From contig JACQCN010000228.1 of assembly GCA_016201575.1 (NCBI GenBank), positions 1 through 6,416 on the forward strand: DNA of 6,416 nucleotides. The letters are read 5' to 3'. Source of the stretch: Candidatus Rokuibacteriota bacterium (GTDB lineage: Bacteria; Methylomirabilota; Methylomirabilia; Rokubacteriales; CSP1-6). Numbering within the stretch: position 1 is the first letter of the stretch; each line of letters begins with the position of its first letter. Positions 5,813-6,416 of the stretch are shown here, piece after piece. Under the pieces are notes generated by a model. That model searched no databases and had not been told where the DNA came from. It saw nothing but the letters and a program-made list of their open reading frames with translations. The position numbers were made by a program, and so were the translations under genes.

Positions 5813-6416
5813 TCAGCTCCCCTCCGAGACGACGCGGTAGCCCGCGCCCTTGAGCCGTGTCTTGATCTCCTCGATCTGCTCCCGCCCCGACGTCTCCAGC
5901 GTCAGCTCCACCTCGCTCTCGCCGATGCCGGCGCGGGAGAACGCGCGATCGTGCTCGATGTGGAGGATGTTGGCGCGGGACTCGGCGATGAGGGCGGTGA
6001 GGCGCGCCAGGGCCCCCGGGCGGTCGACCAGCATCACGGCCAGGCGCACCAGCCGGCCGTCCTTGACGAGGCCGCGCTGGATGATGCGCGAGAGCATGGT
6101 GACGTCGATGTTGCCGCCGGAGAGCACGAGGACCACCGTGCGGCTCTCCAGGCCGAGCGGGCGGTTCACGAGCGCGGCGAGCGTGGTGGCGCCGGCGCCC
6201 TCGACGACCGTCTTCTCGATCTCCAGGAGCAGGAGGATCGCGTTGGCGATCTCCTCCTCGGATACGGTGACGACCTCGTCCACGAGGGCGCCGATCACGC
6301 CCGCCGTCAAGGCGCCCCGCTCGCGCACCGCGATGCCGTCGGCGATCGACGGCAGCACCCGGGCCTGGACGCCGATCACCCGGACCGCCGGCTTCCGCGC
6401 CTTCACCGCGGTGGCC
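5813..6416 (-). CDS. ilvA: Threonine ammonia-lyase with C-terminal ACT domain (N-terminus off window)
   Basis: This is the C-terminal 200 residues; the frame stays open to the right edge, so GTG 6406 is an internal Val (TAVKARKPAVRVIGVQA). It is the PLP-dependent enzyme that deaminates threonine to 2-oxobutanoate, in isoleucine synthesis or threonine breakdown. Seen in order are the end of the PLP domain (ADGIAVRERGALT, LVDEVVTVSEEEI, VVEGAGATTLAAL), the PLP-anchoring SGGNID loop, the linker MLSRIIQRGLVKDGR and one ACT domain (LVDRPGALARLTALIAESRANILHIEHDRAFS to GYRV). One ACT domain marks the short TdcB/IlvA form of about 400 residues rather than the two-domain E. coli IlvA. Between VIGVQ and ADGIAV only seven residues remain, where relatives have about 25, so an internal segment of the catalytic domain seems lost. 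The ACT domain may sense isoleucine or valine (family knowledge, not seen here). Confidence 0.9.
   Translation of the reverse strand, partial: ATAVKARKPAVRVIGVQARVLPSIADGIAVRERGALTAGVIGALVDEVVTVSEEEIANAILLLLEIEKTVVEGAGATTLAALVNRPLGLESRTVVLVLSGGNIDVTMLSRIIQRGLVKDGRLVRLAVMLVDRPGALARLTALIAESRANILHIEHDRAFSRAGIGESEVELTLETSGREQIEEIKTRLKGAGYRVVSEGS

Noticed and set aside
5383..5840. Open frames of 67-137 residues, and a 36-codon ATG frame at 5400-5510, in the repeat-rich gap
   Set aside because: They are read across inverted repeats, are Arg/Pro-rich and have no family features or clear ribosome binding site.
1..6416. CRISPR array, tRNA or rRNA genes
   Set aside because: No regularly spaced direct repeats and no tRNA cloverleaf or rRNA core sequence were seen on either strand.

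Overview
The window is very GC-rich (roughly 70 % by eye), has short intergenic gaps and frequent GTG starts, and carries a bacterial gene set. A near-consensus sigma-54 promoter argues against Actinobacteria. The gene mix (SSS symporter with a CBS/DUF294 partner, a small TraR/DksA protein, an ACT-type threonine ammonia-lyase) would fit Rokubacteria/Methylomirabilota or a GC-rich deltaproteobacterial-type genome. That placement is inference and is not proved by any marker gene here.

Layout. (1) 1-2975, minus strand: an operon-like run of a sodium:solute symporter (start 2975), a 74-aa lipoprotein (986-1210) and a CBS-pair/DUF294 nucleotidyltransferase-like protein (start about 985, running off the left edge). 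The CBS/DUF294 protein is a plausible signal-sensing partner of the symporter. (2) 2976-3602: about 630 bases without a convincing gene, holding a perfect 20-bp palindrome, a T-loop hairpin, an IHF-like site and, at its right end, a strong -24/-12 sigma-54 promoter. (3) 3655-4062, plus: a TraR/DksA-type C4 zinc-finger protein driven by that promoter. (4) 4059-4742, minus: a glycerophosphodiester phosphodiesterase, tail-to-tail with the zinc-finger gene and sharing a CTAG double stop. (5) 4769-5386, plus: a PlsC-type 1-acylglycerol-3-phosphate acyltransferase, divergent from the phosphodiesterase with a 26-base gap. The two make a small phospholipid turnover/synthesis pair. (6) 5387-5812: a non-coding stretch rich in inverted repeats, with two copies of a TCGGAGGGGG/CCCCCTCCGA hairpin. 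(7) 5813-6416, minus: the C-terminal 200 residues of a threonine ammonia-lyase with an ACT domain.

Oddities. The symporter reading frame has no stop codon anywhere down to base 1, so either a frameshift lies near a six-base G/C run at 1226-1231 or the ending is unusual. The CBS/DUF294 gene has no ATG/GTG/TTG ahead of its first CBS strand and appears to start at CTG directly after the lipoprotein stop, in the same frame. Both the threonine ammonia-lyase and the phosphodiesterase look about 17-18 residues shorter than their families at one internal place. I found no convincing new multi-gene system. The best leads are the sigma-54-controlled DksA-like gene and the symporter-lipoprotein-CBS/DUF294 unit.
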